From Defluviitaleaceae bacterium (GTDB taxonomy: Bacteria > Bacillota > Clostridia > Lachnospirales > WQUN01), in contig WQVF01000007.1 in NCBI GenBank assembly GCA_009781725.1, forward strand, positions 1-64,000: DNA of 64,000 nt, read 5' to 3'. Below the pieces are notes generated by a model. It was given only the letters and a program-made list of their open reading frames with translations, had not been told where the DNA came from and ran no database searches. Positions within the stretch are counted from its first letter, which is position 1. Every line of letters begins with the position of its first letter. The position numbers were made by a program, and so were the translations under genes. This document shows positions 43,317 to 53,432 of the stretch, one piece after another.

Positions 43317-43791
43317 TTTGAGTGCTCTCCCTTAATTTTATTTTGGCACGATGAAAAGTTACCCTTGCCCAGCTTTCAGACTTGGAAAAAATCTTTCCGA
43401 TATCTAAAAACGGCAACTCTGCAAATAACCGCAGCATGAATACCTCTTTGTAAGGGTCATCAAGCTTATGCAAACATTTGTGGATTCTAAAGGCTTCGTC
43501 TTTATCAAGGAACTCATACACAAAATCACTATCACTTTGCATATCATTGGTAAGCCCGGTAATCCTTGAATGCTTGCGAAGATAATCATAATAAGTATTC
43601 TTTGCAATTTGACAAAGCCACACTTTTATAGAGCATTGACCTCTAAAGCTGTTACTTGATTTGATTGCTTTTAAGAATGCTTCACTAGTTATGTCCTCCG
43701 CTACCGCGTGATTGCGGCAAAGTGAAAGACAAAACTTGAAAACATCTTTTGAGTATCTATGATAGACCTCATCAAAATCCACGGGGTTCAC
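43303..43791 (-). CDS. ECF-type RNA polymerase sigma factor
   Basis: In this 162-residue protein, region 2 (YHRYSKDVFKFCLSLCRNHAVAEDITSEAFLKA) and region 4 (EVFMLRLFAELPFLDIGKIFSKSESWARVTFHRAKIKL) are both complete. The start is a GTG at 43791; GTG 43782 is the alternative, better spaced from GGCAGGTG. It would direct a small regulon under control of the anti-sigma factor encoded next to it. Confidence 0.9.
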   Translation of the reverse strand: MNPVDFDEVYHRYSKDVFKFCLSLCRNHAVAEDITSEAFLKAIKSSNSFRGQCSIKVWLCQIAKNTYYDYLRKHSRITGLTNDMQSDSDFVYEFLDKDEAFRIHKCLHKLDDPYKEVFMLRLFAELPFLDIGKIFSKSESWARVTFHRAKIKLRESTQNDKM

Positions 43792-43889
43792 CTGCCTCTA
43801 CTCATATGACGATTAGGATTGCGATTCGTTACAGGTTTTACGAAAATGCGGAGTAATGGCAAAACTTCTCAAAATACAACAATGCAAGG

Positions 43890-43993
43890 TATAGCGAATT
43901 AAATGAGAAACAGTCCAGACCGAGCCGAAAATAGCGGACGCCTCAACGCTTTTTCGGCGACAGGCTGGACTGATTTCGAATTAATTCGCTATA
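43890..43993. repeat. M2 palindromic element, copy 3
   Basis: tatagcgaattaaatgag...ttaattcgctata. It is inverted relative to copies 1 and 2. Confidence 0.8.
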
Positions 43994-43999
43994 ACTACA

Positions 44000-44043
44000 A
44001 AAAGAAAACCGGCCCCTTAGTAGTGGACAGCCGGTTATCTTTA
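44000..44043 (-). terminator. Terminator downstream of htpG
   Basis: On the minus strand AAGATAACCGGCTG pairs with GGCCGGTTTTCTT and runs into TTTT. Confidence 0.65.
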
Positions 44044-44062
44044 CAGTTTATCAATAACAGTG

Positions 44063-45955
44063 TTATTTCTTTGCCGCCATCTCCATAATTTTATTACTCC
44101 GCTCAATAAACCCTTTCATCTGTTCGTTTTCTAGTGGCTTATGGCTTAGCATTGCCAGGTCGTAGAGCTGCTTGGCAATGAGCTCTACATCAGGGCTGTC
44201 GGCGTTTTCTTTGTGTAGGTCTTGGAATAGCTTTACCAGGCTATGGCTGCTGTTAAGCACTAGGGTTAGCTCTTCTTCAAACATCCCCGGGGGCAGGCCT
44301 TCACCGCCGCCGAACATCTTGGACATTTCCTGCATACGGCGGGACTGTTCGCTTAGTAGAATTACCGCAGATACACCTTCGGATTTAAGGGACTGTAGCT
44401 TAACGCCTAACTTCTCCTTGGTCAGTACTTTTCGGAAATAAGCTTGCAGGTCCTCGCTGGTTTCGTCCTCGCCTTCGCCTTTGAGGGCGTCAGTGAGGTC
44501 TGAGTCTATGCGAAGGAATTTCACTTCGTTTTCATACATTTCAAGATACGAAATAAATGGGTTGTCCAGGCGGGTTGTGAGCTCTATTGCCGTCAGACCC
44601 TGCTCGTTAAACATGTTGACATATTGAGATTGGAGCTTGGCGTCGGTTACATAGTATACGGTTTTGCCTGTTTTTTCGGTCAGTTCTTCTAGGGTCAGGT
44701 ATTCTCCGCTGATGGTTTTGTATAGGATGCTGGCTTTGAGTTTATCATAGAAATCCCGTTCCTTAATGCAGCCGTACTTGATAAAGGGGGAAATATCGTC
44801 CCAGTAGCCGTTGTAAGCTTCCCGGTCTTTTTTGCATAGGCCATTGAGCTTGTCGGCAACTTTGCGAGAGATATAGCCTGCCATTTTCTTTACGGTGCTG
44901 TCGTTTTGTAGGAAACTGCGGGATACATTAAGGGGTAAATCCGGGCAATCCATTACTCCTTTGAGGAGTAGCAGATATTCAGGAATTACTTCTTTTATAT
45001 TGTCGGCTACATAGACTTGGTTATTGAAAAGTTTGACCTGGCCTTCCATATATTCCGGGTCATGCTTAAGGGATGGGAAATAGAGTATGCCCTTGAGCCT
45101 AAAGGGATAATCCATATTGAGATGTATCCAGAATAAGGGGGGCTTGAAGTCCATAAAGACCTTTTGGTAAAAGGCCCGGTAGTCTTCGTCGGTGCATTCG
45201 CTAGCTGGTTTTAGCCATAGTGGGTGGGTATCATTGATTGGGGTTGGAACTGGTGGTGGAGTGGGTTCTTCATCGGCGTCGATTATATCAGTATCATCAG
45301 GCTCTTCTTCTTTTGCCAGGTTTTCCAGATAAATAGGAACAGGCATAAATCCACAATGCTTTGCGATTATCCCGCGGAGCTTGAACTCGTCTAGGAATTC
45401 CTCGCCTTCATCCCCTACATGTAGGGTAATAATTGTACCACGGGTTGTTTTGCCACTTGGGGACATGGTGTACTCTATGCCACCTTCGCAATCCCAGCGC
45501 ACAGCCTCGGCCCCCTCTCGGAAGGATAGGGTGTCGATTTGGACTTTTTCCGCTACCATGAAGGATGAATAAAAGCCTAGGCCAAAGTGGCCGATTATTT
45601 CGCTTTTTGATTCAGTATTTTCAGCGGTATCAATTCTATATTTCTCCATGAAGGCACTGGCCCCGGAAAAGGCTATCTGATTGATGTATTCTTCTACTTC
45701 GGCGGCGGTCATGCCTATGCCATTATCCTCTATGGTAATTTCCTTGTTTTCTTTGTCTACACCTACACGGATGGTGTATTCCTCATCCTCTGGGATTTCG
45801 GCTTCCCCCATATCCCGGAGTTTTTTGAGTTTGGTGATAGCGTCAACGCCGTTTGAGATTAGCTCCCGCACAAAGATATCCTGGTCGGAATAGAGCCATT
45901 TTTTGATGATGGGTAGGATGTTTTCGCTGTGGATTGATAGATTACCTGTTTGCAT
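44063..45955 (-). CDS. htpG: Chaperone protein HtpG (Hsp90)
   Basis: This 630-residue cytoplasmic ATP-dependent chaperone is full length. GHKL ATPase motifs are clear: ELISNGVDAITK, DNGIGMT and GHFGLGFYSSFMVAEKV. The middle domain contains an acidic and proline-rich insertion (about 219-242) common in clostridial HtpG. It is preceded by the DUF5721-like gene in the same direction with an 11-base gap. Confidence 0.97.
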   Translation of the reverse strand: MQTGNLSIHSENILPIIKKWLYSDQDIFVRELISNGVDAITKLKKLRDMGEAEIPEDEEYTIRVGVDKENKEITIEDNGIGMTAAEVEEYINQIAFSGASAFMEKYRIDTAENTESKSEIIGHFGLGFYSSFMVAEKVQIDTLSFREGAEAVRWDCEGGIEYTMSPSGKTTRGTIITLHVGDEGEEFLDEFKLRGIIAKHCGFMPVPIYLENLAKEEEPDDTDIIDADEEPTPPPVPTPINDTHPLWLKPASECTDEDYRAFYQKVFMDFKPPLFWIHLNMDYPFRLKGILYFPSLKHDPEYMEGQVKLFNNQVYVADNIKEVIPEYLLLLKGVMDCPDLPLNVSRSFLQNDSTVKKMAGYISRKVADKLNGLCKKDREAYNGYWDDISPFIKYGCIKERDFYDKLKASILYKTISGEYLTLEELTEKTGKTVYYVTDAKLQSQYVNMFNEQGLTAIELTTRLDNPFISYLEMYENEVKFLRIDSDLTDALKGEGEDETSEDLQAYFRKVLTKEKLGVKLQSLKSEGVSAVILLSEQSRRMQEMSKMFGGGEGLPPGMFEEELTLVLNSSHSLVKLFQDLHKENADSPDVELIAKQLYDLAMLSHKPLENEQMKGFIERSNKIMEMAAKK

Positions 45956-45966
45956 TTTTTTCTCCT

Positions 45967-46437
45967 TTACTCTCGGTCTGTAACCGTAATATTTTTCTCA
46001 TTAAAAAGAACACGCACCCATTCATCCCATGAGTCATCCAGGGATTTCTCCAAGGAAAACTCCTTTTGGGCGGTGGCGGTGGTGAAGTTTACTATGTCAT
46101 TTTCATATACCATGTTTAAGAATAGGGCGGCGGCATTGGGGTGTATTTCTTTTGCTCCGTCGGCCTTGTATGAGAATATTATTTTGATTTGCTTCGGCTT
46201 TGCGCCGGTTTTTATTATTGCGAATAACAAAGGACGCAAAGCTTCCCACGTGGTATAACCTTGGGGTTTCTCTTGATTTTCGTCTTCCGATTGGGTGACT
46301 AGGTTGCCATCAATGGAAATACGGGTGCCGATAGTCATCTCTACGCCCCGCACTTCGAAACTATCCAATATATCTTCCCGCAACAGGCGGTTCATAAAAT
46401 CCTTTACCCCTGCCGGGTCCATTTGTACTGCAATCAT
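45967..46437 (-). CDS. DUF5721-like protein
   Basis: The protein is 156 residues from ATG 46437 (MIAVQMDPAGVKDFMNRLL); an open frame extends 5 codons further. The start, the VEMTIGTRISIDGN strand, WEALRPLLFAIIKTG and the ending DDSWDEWVRVLF follow the pattern of DUF5721, a family of unknown function seen mainly in Lachnospiraceae. It is likely co-transcribed with htpG. Confidence 0.75.
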   Translation of the reverse strand: MIAVQMDPAGVKDFMNRLLREDILDSFEVRGVEMTIGTRISIDGNLVTQSEDENQEKPQGYTTWEALRPLLFAIIKTGAKPKQIKIIFSYKADGAKEIHPNAAALFLNMVYENDIVNFTTATAQKEFSLEKSLDDSWDEWVRVLFNEKNITVTDRE

Positions 46438-46544
46438 TAAACTCCACCCCATGCACTTTTTTTTACAAGCCTCATATTATACAAATAGAAATGTACAATC
46501 CTATTGGGTTGCTGCAACTTCTAACTTATATAAGGAGGTATACC

Positions 46545-46859
46545 ATGGTAGACCATACAAAGTATCTTGTTGAGAGCATGTTTAGGCATATTGGCCAAAC
46601 TGTGACTATCTTTACCACCAGTGGCGGGCTCTCCGGCAATGGATTTACGGGAGTATTGCTGTCCGCGGATTGCCACTGTGTAAGGCTTCTTGCCGACATT
46701 GGCGCACCACCGGCATGTCCTGTAGGCTCAGCCTGCACCGATGTAATGACCCCACACGGCATGGATAACGACGAAGGCTTCTTCTGGGGCAACCCACTTG
46801 GGGCCGTCTGTGTCATCCCGACCTGTGCGATAGCTGTATTTACACACTCTGCGATATAG
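46545..46859 (+). CDS. Small protein with FTTSGG motif, paralogue 2
   Basis: This 104-residue protein starts at ATG 46545, with AAGGAGG 8 bases upstream. Residues 14-65 (RHIGQTVTIFTTSGG...GFTGVL, LLADIGAPPACPVGSAC) repeat those of the protein at 9950 almost exactly. The C-terminal 35 residues are hydrophobic and unrelated to the paralogue. The family is uncharacterised and probably a small beta-barrel. It is a single gene divergent from htpG. Confidence 0.75.
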   Translation: MVDHTKYLVESMFRHIGQTVTIFTTSGGLSGNGFTGVLLSADCHCVRLLADIGAPPACPVGSACTDVMTPHGMDNDEGFFWGNPLGAVCVIPTCAIAVFTHSAI

Positions 46860-46973
46860 AGTATCAAAAGTACTAATGATGTGCAAGAGAACAAAACGGC
46901 TCCGCCGCTTTTGTTTCCTGCAGGCTGCAGCGAAATTGCGAATGCAATTTCCTAGCATAAAATAAATCTACAC

Positions 46974-47005
46974 AAAAAATCCGTATGGTGTCATACGGAT
47001 TTTTT
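46974..47005. terminator. Bidirectional terminator
   Basis: AAAAAATCCGTATG pairs perfectly with CATACGGATTTTTT. Confidence 0.85.
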
Positions 47006-47064
47006 ATGTAGATTGCATATATTACTATGGCTAGTCTATCTATTACCGGCATTATGCCTACTGC

Positions 47065-47202
47065 AAAGTCTGTCATTGAGAGCAAAGCGAAGCAATCCAA
47101 AAGGCTTGAGTTGCTGGATTGCTTTGTCGCTTCGCTCCTCAACGTTTTACGTTGACGAGGCACGTGTATAATTATTCATAAAATGCTTAACGAGACGGCT
47201 CC
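47065..47202. repeat. M1 element, left end degenerate
   Basis: The cattgagag.../...ggattgcttt palindrome and the tail ending tgcttaacgagacggctcc are present. The left gggctgtct terminus is not recognisable. Confidence 0.75.
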
Positions 47203-47217
47203 ATGTACCGTTACTAT

Positions 47218-47252
47218 AAAAAAACGAGAGAAGGCCGACTCTCGTTTTTTTG
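47218..47252. terminator. Bidirectional terminator
   Basis: AAAAAACGAGAG pairs with CTCTCGTTTTTTT. It lies downstream of the Gfo/Idh/MocA gene. Confidence 0.85.
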
Positions 47253-47302
47253 ATGTATGACACTCAGTTATTTTGATTAGCTGCTAATTCATTAAAGTGG
47301 GC

Positions 47303-48529
47303 TTATAATTCTACCACTTTGCCATCATTAAGCCTTGACTCCTCTGCCGCAAAGCAGGCCTGGTGGCTTTGTACCGATACATTTATGTCTGATATTCCCG
47401 GCACATCCTCACCTCTTACATAGGCGCAGAAGGCATGCATTATTCCGCTGTCGCCGCCTCCGTGGCCTCCAGTTGCGATGGTGTCGATTTCTCGTGCTTC
47501 TCCTGTTGTGAAGTTGGTTACGATTAGCTTATTGGGGATGGTATGGCCTTTTAATTCTCCGTTGGTGCCCATGATTTTTATGCTGCGGCTAGTATCCGGT
47601 GTAAACGCCGTCATCGAAAAGAGCGCGGTTATGCCGTCTTCGTATTCCATGTTTATGGTTTGATGGTCCACTACATTATTGTCGCATTGGTATACGCATC
47701 TGCCATAGGGACCGGTTTCTAATGCTGTCATGACTTCCTCGTCTGTTGAGTCGAACTTGCCGGTGGCAACAGATCTGAACCAATCATGTTGATTATTGTG
47801 ATAAAGCTTACGGCTGTCGTAAGGGCAATCCACTGTGCAACCGTCGGTACAGCGTGGGGGCGCATCCGTTGGACGGTTTTCCATATTAAAATAGGAAAGA
47901 TGGCCAAAGGATGATACCCGCAGGCATTTTTTGTCTATAAACCATTGCAGCATATCCATATCATGGCATGACTTTGCCAAAATCATGGGACTACTTTCAT
48001 ATGAATTGCGCCAGTTGCCTCTTACGAAGCTATGGGAATAATGTATATTGCCTACGTTTTCGTTGTGTACGATGGTCATGATTTTGCCCAGTTCTCCGCT
48101 GTCCAGGACTTTTTTGATTTCTTTGCAGAATGGGGTATAACGCATAACATGGCATACCACGACTTTTACGCCTTTTTCGGCGGTGGCATGGGCTATTTCC
48201 TCGCATTCGGCTTGGCTTGGAGATACGGGTTTTTCCAATAAAATATCGTAGCCTGCTTCTATTGCTGCCATAGTTGGAGAATAGTGTAAATCATCTGGTG
48301 TGCAGATTAATACGACGTCAGCCCATTTTTCCCGAGTGAATACATCCTCCCAGGTGTAGAGGCTGTTTTCTTCTGGGATGTTGTACTTGGTTGTAAATTG
48401 CTCTCTTCTGGCTTCATGAGGTTCAGCGACTCCCACTATGGTTATGTCTTGGGGGAAATCCTTTGAGTGCTCGGCATATGCGTTGCCCCGCTGCCCTGCG
48501 CCGATAAGTATGGCCTTCAATGGCTTCAT
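47303..48529 (-). CDS. Gfo/Idh/MocA family NAD(P)-dependent sugar dehydrogenase
   Basis: The protein is 408 residues from ATG 48529, preceded by GAGGGAG. The open frame reaches 48583 without a ribosome site. The Rossmann loop ILIGAGQRG opens the protein, with EKPVS near residue 100 and the C-terminal alpha/beta domain. Four cysteines in CTDGCTVDCPYD are typical of one subgroup. The substrate is probably a sugar or inositol derivative. Confidence 0.88.
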   Translation of the reverse strand: MKPLKAILIGAGQRGNAYAEHSKDFPQDITIVGVAEPHEARREQFTTKYNIPEENSLYTWEDVFTREKWADVVLICTPDDLHYSPTMAAIEAGYDILLEKPVSPSQAECEEIAHATAEKGVKVVVCHVMRYTPFCKEIKKVLDSGELGKIMTIVHNENVGNIHYSHSFVRGNWRNSYESSPMILAKSCHDMDMLQWFIDKKCLRVSSFGHLSYFNMENRPTDAPPRCTDGCTVDCPYDSRKLYHNNQHDWFRSVATGKFDSTDEEVMTALETGPYGRCVYQCDNNVVDHQTINMEYEDGITALFSMTAFTPDTSRSIKIMGTNGELKGHTIPNKLIVTNFTTGEAREIDTIATGGHGGGDSGIMHAFCAYVRGEDVPGISDINVSVQSHQACFAAEESRLNDGKVVEL

Positions 48530-48662
48530 GTGCTCCCTCTTTTCATTTTTATTGCATTGTAGCATTGGTTTCGCCTGTGTCAAACATTAATTTTATTGCG
48601 ATTTTTACTATTTTGCGGTAAAGTTAGTACATATTTTTACTAAAGCCAAAAGGGGCAGCCAA

Positions 48663-49658
48663 ATGCATCATATAATCGTAAACCCAATAGCCGGGCGAGG
48701 ACGGACCCTTAGTAAGGTGCCCCTTCTTACCCGGCTTTTTGATGCCGCGAGCCTGCCTTACGAGGTGCTTGTGACGGAGTTTGCGATGGATGCATATGAG
48801 AAGGCTAAGGCTATTTGCCAGGCCGGAAGCTCTGGAATCATAGGAATCGGCGGTGACGGCACCATGCAGGAAATTGTGGCGGGAATGGCAGATGCCTTTG
48901 ACGGCCCAATTCCTGTACCTCTTGGGATATTTCCCGGTGGTAGCGGTAATGATTTTGTTATGACCCTTGCGGGGGGCAAGAAAAAGGCTTTAGCCCGATA
49001 CAAAAAAAGGAACGAGGAGGCCTCCGCCCGGGATTTCTTTGAAGCTGTTACTACCAACCGGACCGTGGCAACGGATTTTATGAAAGTTGGCGGGATGGCC
49101 TATCTTAATATCGGAAATATTGGCCTGGATGCCCGGGTGGTGCGCAATGCCATTGCATACAAACAGCGTTTAGGGCGATATGCCTATGTTGCCGCCGTTT
49201 ATAAGAGCATCGCACAGCATACCAATATGCCTCTGGAAATCGCAATTGACGGAGTAGTACATGAGGGGGAATACACCCTAGTTGCAGTTTGCAACGGGCA
49301 GTACTATGGGGGCGGGCTGCATATATGCCCTCAGGCGCAATTAGATGACGGCAAGATTACCATATGCCTGGTGGAAAGGCTGAGTAGGCCAAAGACCATG
49401 CTTATTTTTCCGTCTCTGATGATAGGACAGCATCACCGGCTCAAGGCGGTGAGCTTTGCCCAAGGGGAGGATGTACGGATTAGGCTCAAGAGTGGGGTAG
49501 AGTATATAAGCCTTGATGGCAATTTGCATGAAGTGAAAAACGGGGAGGGCTACACAGCTGAAGAGAAATGCATTATATCCCCCTACCAATTGCCTGGTGC
49601 CGAGGTCGGGGAGTTGCACTTTCAAATTATTTCCCGGGGAATTAATATTTTCCTATGA
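48663..49658 (+). CDS. YegS/DgkB-like lipid kinase
   Basis: In this 331-residue protein, the nucleotide-binding GGDGTMQEIVAG (about residues 61-72) and FPGGSGNDF (about 91-99) motifs define the diacylglycerol kinase catalytic family. It phosphorylates diacylglycerol or a related lipid at the membrane. AAAAGGGGCAG precedes the ATG. The stop overlaps the next start by 4 bases. Confidence 0.9.
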   Translation: MHHIIVNPIAGRGRTLSKVPLLTRLFDAASLPYEVLVTEFAMDAYEKAKAICQAGSSGIIGIGGDGTMQEIVAGMADAFDGPIPVPLGIFPGGSGNDFVMTLAGGKKKALARYKKRNEEASARDFFEAVTTNRTVATDFMKVGGMAYLNIGNIGLDARVVRNAIAYKQRLGRYAYVAAVYKSIAQHTNMPLEIAIDGVVHEGEYTLVAVCNGQYYGGGLHICPQAQLDDGKITICLVERLSRPKTMLIFPSLMIGQHHRLKAVSFAQGEDVRIRLKSGVEYISLDGNLHEVKNGEGYTAEEKCIISPYQLPGAEVGELHFQIISRGINIFL

Positions 49659-50242
49659 GTCAATATTTCACGGAGAATCACGCCGTTTTGACCCGGGAGC
49701 GGTTGCTCAAGCTTCATATCTTTGGCAGAGACTTTGAGTTCCTGGCAAACAATGGCCTTTTTTCTTGCGACAAAGTAGATACAGCTTCTATTCTTCTTAT
49801 GGAAAATTTGCCCTCGCTGACTGGTGCTACCCTGGACTTAGGTTGCGGCTATGGCCCAATCGGGATTGTCCTTGGGGTGGTCTATCCGGTTCAAATTACA
49901 ATGAGCGATGTTAATCCCATCGCTGTGGAATATGCCGCGAGGAATGCCGCCCGCAACAGGGTAGAGGCACAGTGCATCTATTCTGATGGCTTTGCATCTC
50001 TTCCATTTATATATGATAATATTGTCCTCAACCCGCCGATACATGCGGGCAAGGATGTTATGTATCGCCTGTATCGGGATGCGGCACGGCATCTTGCTCC
50101 CGGCGGAGCCTTGTACATTGTTATACAAAAAAAGCACGGCGCAGAGAGCGCAATAGCTGTCCTGAGTGAAATCTTCCACGAATGCCGTACTTTGTACAAA
50201 AAGAAGGGGTTATATGTATTGCAATGCGTTACCCCGGAATGA
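49655..50242 (+). CDS. RsmC-like class I SAM-dependent methyltransferase
   Basis: This 195-residue protein has the SAM-binding motif LDLGCGYGPIGI (about residues 57-68) and the catalytic NPPIHAGK (about 124-131), the signature of RsmC/RlmG rRNA guanine N2-methyltransferases. It is the single-domain form common in Firmicutes. Coupled to the lipid kinase by a 4-base overlap. Confidence 0.9.
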   Translation: MSQYFTENHAVLTRERLLKLHIFGRDFEFLANNGLFSCDKVDTASILLMENLPSLTGATLDLGCGYGPIGIVLGVVYPVQITMSDVNPIAVEYAARNAARNRVEAQCIYSDGFASLPFIYDNIVLNPPIHAGKDVMYRLYRDAARHLAPGGALYIVIQKKHGAESAIAVLSEIFHECRTLYKKKGLYVLQCVTPE

Positions 50243-50274
50243 TTTAATATACGTACCACGAGAGGAGAAATAAA

Positions 50275-52278
50275 ATGTCTAATCTACCACCAATCGCAAA
50301 CCAAACTACAGTCAACACCCTACGCTTCCTAAGCGTCGAGGCTATCCAAAAGGCCAAAAGCGGCCATCCTGGTCTGCCCATGGGTGCTGCCCCAATGGCC
50401 TTAGCCCTTTGGTCCACCATGAAGCATAACCCTGCCAATCCTGATTGGAAGGACAGAGACAGGTTTATATTATCTGCCGGGCATGGCTCCGCCTTGCTTT
50501 ACAGTATGCTTCATGTCTTTGGCTATGACATGACCATCGAAGACCTTAAGGCCTTCCGCCAATATAATTCCAAAACAGCAGGCCACCCGGAATATGACCA
50601 CACTCCTGGTGTGGAAATTACCACCGGCCCTCTGGGGCAGGGGATTGCCAATGCCGTAGGTATGGCCTGGGCGGAGAATTATCTTGCCGCCCGCTTCAAT
50701 AAGCCAGAGGTTAAGCTAGTAGACCATTACACATATGCCCTATGTGGCGACGGCTGTTTGCAAGAAGGGGTTGCCCTTGAGGCTATATCCCTCGCAGGGA
50801 CGTTAAAGCTGGGCAAACTGGTTCTGCTGTACGACTCCAATAATATCACCATTGAAGGGAACACGGAGATATCCTTTACTGAGGATGTCCGGGGTAAGTT
50901 TGTCGCCTGTGATTGGCATGTGCAATATGTGGAAGACGGCAATGACATGGAAGCCATAGCAAAGGCTCTGGAAGCCGCAAAAGCTGTCACCGACAAGCCA
51001 TCATTAATCGAAATTAAGACAGTCATCGGCTTTGGTGCCCCAAAACAAGGCACAGCGGCGGTTCATGGCTCACCCCTTGGGGACGAGGGAATAGCAGAAG
51101 CCAAGGCGACCCTGGGCTGGCCCCATGGAGAGTCCTTCTATGTTCCACAAGAGGTAAAAGATGCCGCTGCCAAATGGCAGGCTGCCGCAAAAGAATCGGA
51201 AACCGCCTGGCAGGGAAAAGCGGCTCAATACAAAAATATCTTCCCTGCGGATTGGCAGGCTTGGGAAGACTGGCATTCAAATAAATTACCGGAAAACTTC
51301 TGTAACCTGGAAGCCAACTTTGGTGAGTTGTTCGAGGGGGCAATCGCTACCCGGGCATCTTCAGAGAAGGTATTACAAATTCTTTCTAAAAAAGTGCCTC
51401 AGCTAATCGGTGGTTCCGCCGATCTTGCACCCTCCACCCTTTCTCTGATGAAAGACAGGGGAAGCTATAGTGCAGCCACTCCCACTGGCTCCAACCTCCA
51501 CTTCGGCATACGGGAACATGCAATGACTGCTATTGCTAACGGCTTTGCCGCTCATGGGGGTTTGCGGCCCTATGTGGCAGGGTTCTTTGTCTTCTGTGAC
51601 TATATGAAGCCCGCAATGCGACTGGCAGCCCTTATGGGCCTGCCTGCAATTTATATTATGACCCATGATTCCATTGGGGTAGGGGAAGACGGCCCGACTC
51701 ACCAGCCCATTGAGCAGCTTGCGGCCTTGCGCTCCATCCCCGGTTTTTGGGTATATCGTCCTGCAGACACCCGGGAAACCGCTGCATCATGGATTATGGC
51801 ACTGTCCAGAAACGACGGCCCCACCGCGTTGGTGCTTTCCCGTCAAAACCTGCCCCTGCTCCCAGGCTCGGGAGAAGGAGCTTACAAAGGCGCATATGTC
51901 CTTGTTGACGGAGTCAACCCCGCAACTGGGGAACCTGATGTTCTGCTGATGGCTAGCGGCTCGGAAGTTGAGTTAATCTACAATGCTCAAGCCGTACTCA
52001 AGGAGCAAGGAGTCCACGCAAGGGTTATCAGCGTACCTAGTATGGAGGTCTTTGAATCTCAGTGCTGCGAATATAAAGAGTCCGTTATGCCCAAGGCCGT
52101 AAGAGCCCGCCTGGCAGTAGAAGCAGCCTCTCCCTTCGGTTGGCATAAGTACACCGGCCTTGACGGTGCAGTAATAAGCGTAGAAGGCTTTGGCGCGTCT
52201 GCACCGGCAGGTGAGCTGTTTAAGGCATATGGGTTTACGGTAGACAATGTGGTAGCCAAGACAAAGGAGCTGCTATAA
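50275..52278 (+). CDS. tkt: Transketolase
   Basis: This 667-residue protein has the length of full transketolases. It carries the substrate-site GHPGLPMG and GHGSALLY motifs, the thiamine-diphosphate motif GDGCLQEG...NN and the central pyrimidine domain with the FGIREHAM catalytic Glu. It interconverts pentose and triose/hexose phosphates. AGAGGAG precedes the ATG. The ferredoxin-type reductase gene follows within 50 bases. Confidence 0.97.
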   Translation: MSNLPPIANQTTVNTLRFLSVEAIQKAKSGHPGLPMGAAPMALALWSTMKHNPANPDWKDRDRFILSAGHGSALLYSMLHVFGYDMTIEDLKAFRQYNSKTAGHPEYDHTPGVEITTGPLGQGIANAVGMAWAENYLAARFNKPEVKLVDHYTYALCGDGCLQEGVALEAISLAGTLKLGKLVLLYDSNNITIEGNTEISFTEDVRGKFVACDWHVQYVEDGNDMEAIAKALEAAKAVTDKPSLIEIKTVIGFGAPKQGTAAVHGSPLGDEGIAEAKATLGWPHGESFYVPQEVKDAAAKWQAAAKESETAWQGKAAQYKNIFPADWQAWEDWHSNKLPENFCNLEANFGELFEGAIATRASSEKVLQILSKKVPQLIGGSADLAPSTLSLMKDRGSYSAATPTGSNLHFGIREHAMTAIANGFAAHGGLRPYVAGFFVFCDYMKPAMRLAALMGLPAIYIMTHDSIGVGEDGPTHQPIEQLAALRSIPGFWVYRPADTRETAASWIMALSRNDGPTALVLSRQNLPLLPGSGEGAYKGAYVLVDGVNPATGEPDVLLMASGSEVELIYNAQAVLKEQGVHARVISVPSMEVFESQCCEYKESVMPKAVRARLAVEAASPFGWHKYTGLDGAVISVEGFGASAPAGELFKAYGFTVDNVVAKTKELL

Positions 52279-52326
52279 TCCACAACAATGAGAGCGGAGT
52301 CGGCAAAAATGACAAAAGGAGGTCCC

Positions 52327-53427
52327 ATGACTCACAAAGATATCCTAGCCCCAGGTACCCCCAGCCTGGGCTTTGGGGCAATGCGTATGCCGGATATATC
52401 CAAAGCCACCAAAATGGTAGATACCTATATGGAAAGCGGCTACAACTATTTTGATACGGCTCATGCCTATGCCGGCTCAGAAGAGCTATTAAATAAAACC
52501 TTGGTCAGCCGCCATTCTCGGGATAGCTATATGATTGCAAACAAGCTGCCCCCCTGGAGCATCACAAAACCCAAGGACTGCGAAGACCTCCTTCAAGAAT
52601 CCCTGAAACGCTGCGGACTGGACTATTTCGATTTCTACCTGGTGCATTCCATAACAGATGCCCGTGAGCAGCATATTGAGGACATAGGGATGTTTGAGTT
52701 TGTGCTGGAGGCCAAAAAGCGAGGCCTGGTAAAACACGCGGGCTTTTCCTTCCACGGCTCTACCCAGTACCTGGAGCGGATACTAAACCGCCATCCAGCC
52801 ATGGAGTTTGTTCAACTTCAGCTAAATTATGTAGATATACTTCGTGGGCCTGCCGGGGAGTGGCAGGCCCTGGCCCTTAGACACAATAAGCCTATAATTG
52901 TTATGGAGCCCATAAAAGGTGGTACGTTGGCCAGCCTTCCCTCTGCTGCTGAGGCACTGCTCAAAGCCCACGACCCCAATCGCTCCATCGCTTCCTGGGC
53001 AATGCAGTACGCCGCTACGTTAGAGGGAGTAACGAGCATACTAAGCGGAATGACCTCCTTGGATGAGGTACAGGATAACCTGAAAACCTTCAGAAACGTC
53101 AAGCCCCTAACCCCTGAAGAAAATGCCCTACTTGAAAATATACTTGAAGAAATGGGTAAAATATCCGATATAGCCTGCACAGGATGCAAGTATTGCCACG
53201 AGCACTGCCCTCAAGGGATAGATATCGCTACATGCTTCGCTCTATACAACGAAATAAAACGAGGGGACAATAAGTATGACTGGAACCGGAAAATGATGTA
53301 CGCCACCATGGCTCCAGAAAAAAAGGCCGATAAATGTATAGACTGTTGTATCTGTATAGAGCATTGCCCTCAGAATATTAATATCCCAGCAGGATTGCAG
53401 GATGTGGATGAAGTGCTGAAAGGTTGA
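52327..53427 (+). CDS. Aldo/keto reductase with C-terminal 4Fe-4S domain
   Basis: The protein is 366 residues from ATG 52327, with AAAGGAGG 5 bases upstream; the open frame starts at 52288. The aldo/keto reductase barrel has DTAHAY, NKLPPW and LVHS active-site strands. The C-terminus carries CTGCKYCHEHCP and CIDCCICIEHCP ferredoxin-type clusters. It reduces an aldehyde or ketone, possibly with reduced ferredoxin. Common in Clostridia. Confidence 0.93.
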   Translation: MTHKDILAPGTPSLGFGAMRMPDISKATKMVDTYMESGYNYFDTAHAYAGSEELLNKTLVSRHSRDSYMIANKLPPWSITKPKDCEDLLQESLKRCGLDYFDFYLVHSITDAREQHIEDIGMFEFVLEAKKRGLVKHAGFSFHGSTQYLERILNRHPAMEFVQLQLNYVDILRGPAGEWQALALRHNKPIIVMEPIKGGTLASLPSAAEALLKAHDPNRSIASWAMQYAATLEGVTSILSGMTSLDEVQDNLKTFRNVKPLTPEENALLENILEEMGKISDIACTGCKYCHEHCPQGIDIATCFALYNEIKRGDNKYDWNRKMMYATMAPEKKADKCIDCCICIEHCPQNINIPAGLQDVDEVLKG

Positions 53428-53432
53428 GGCGA

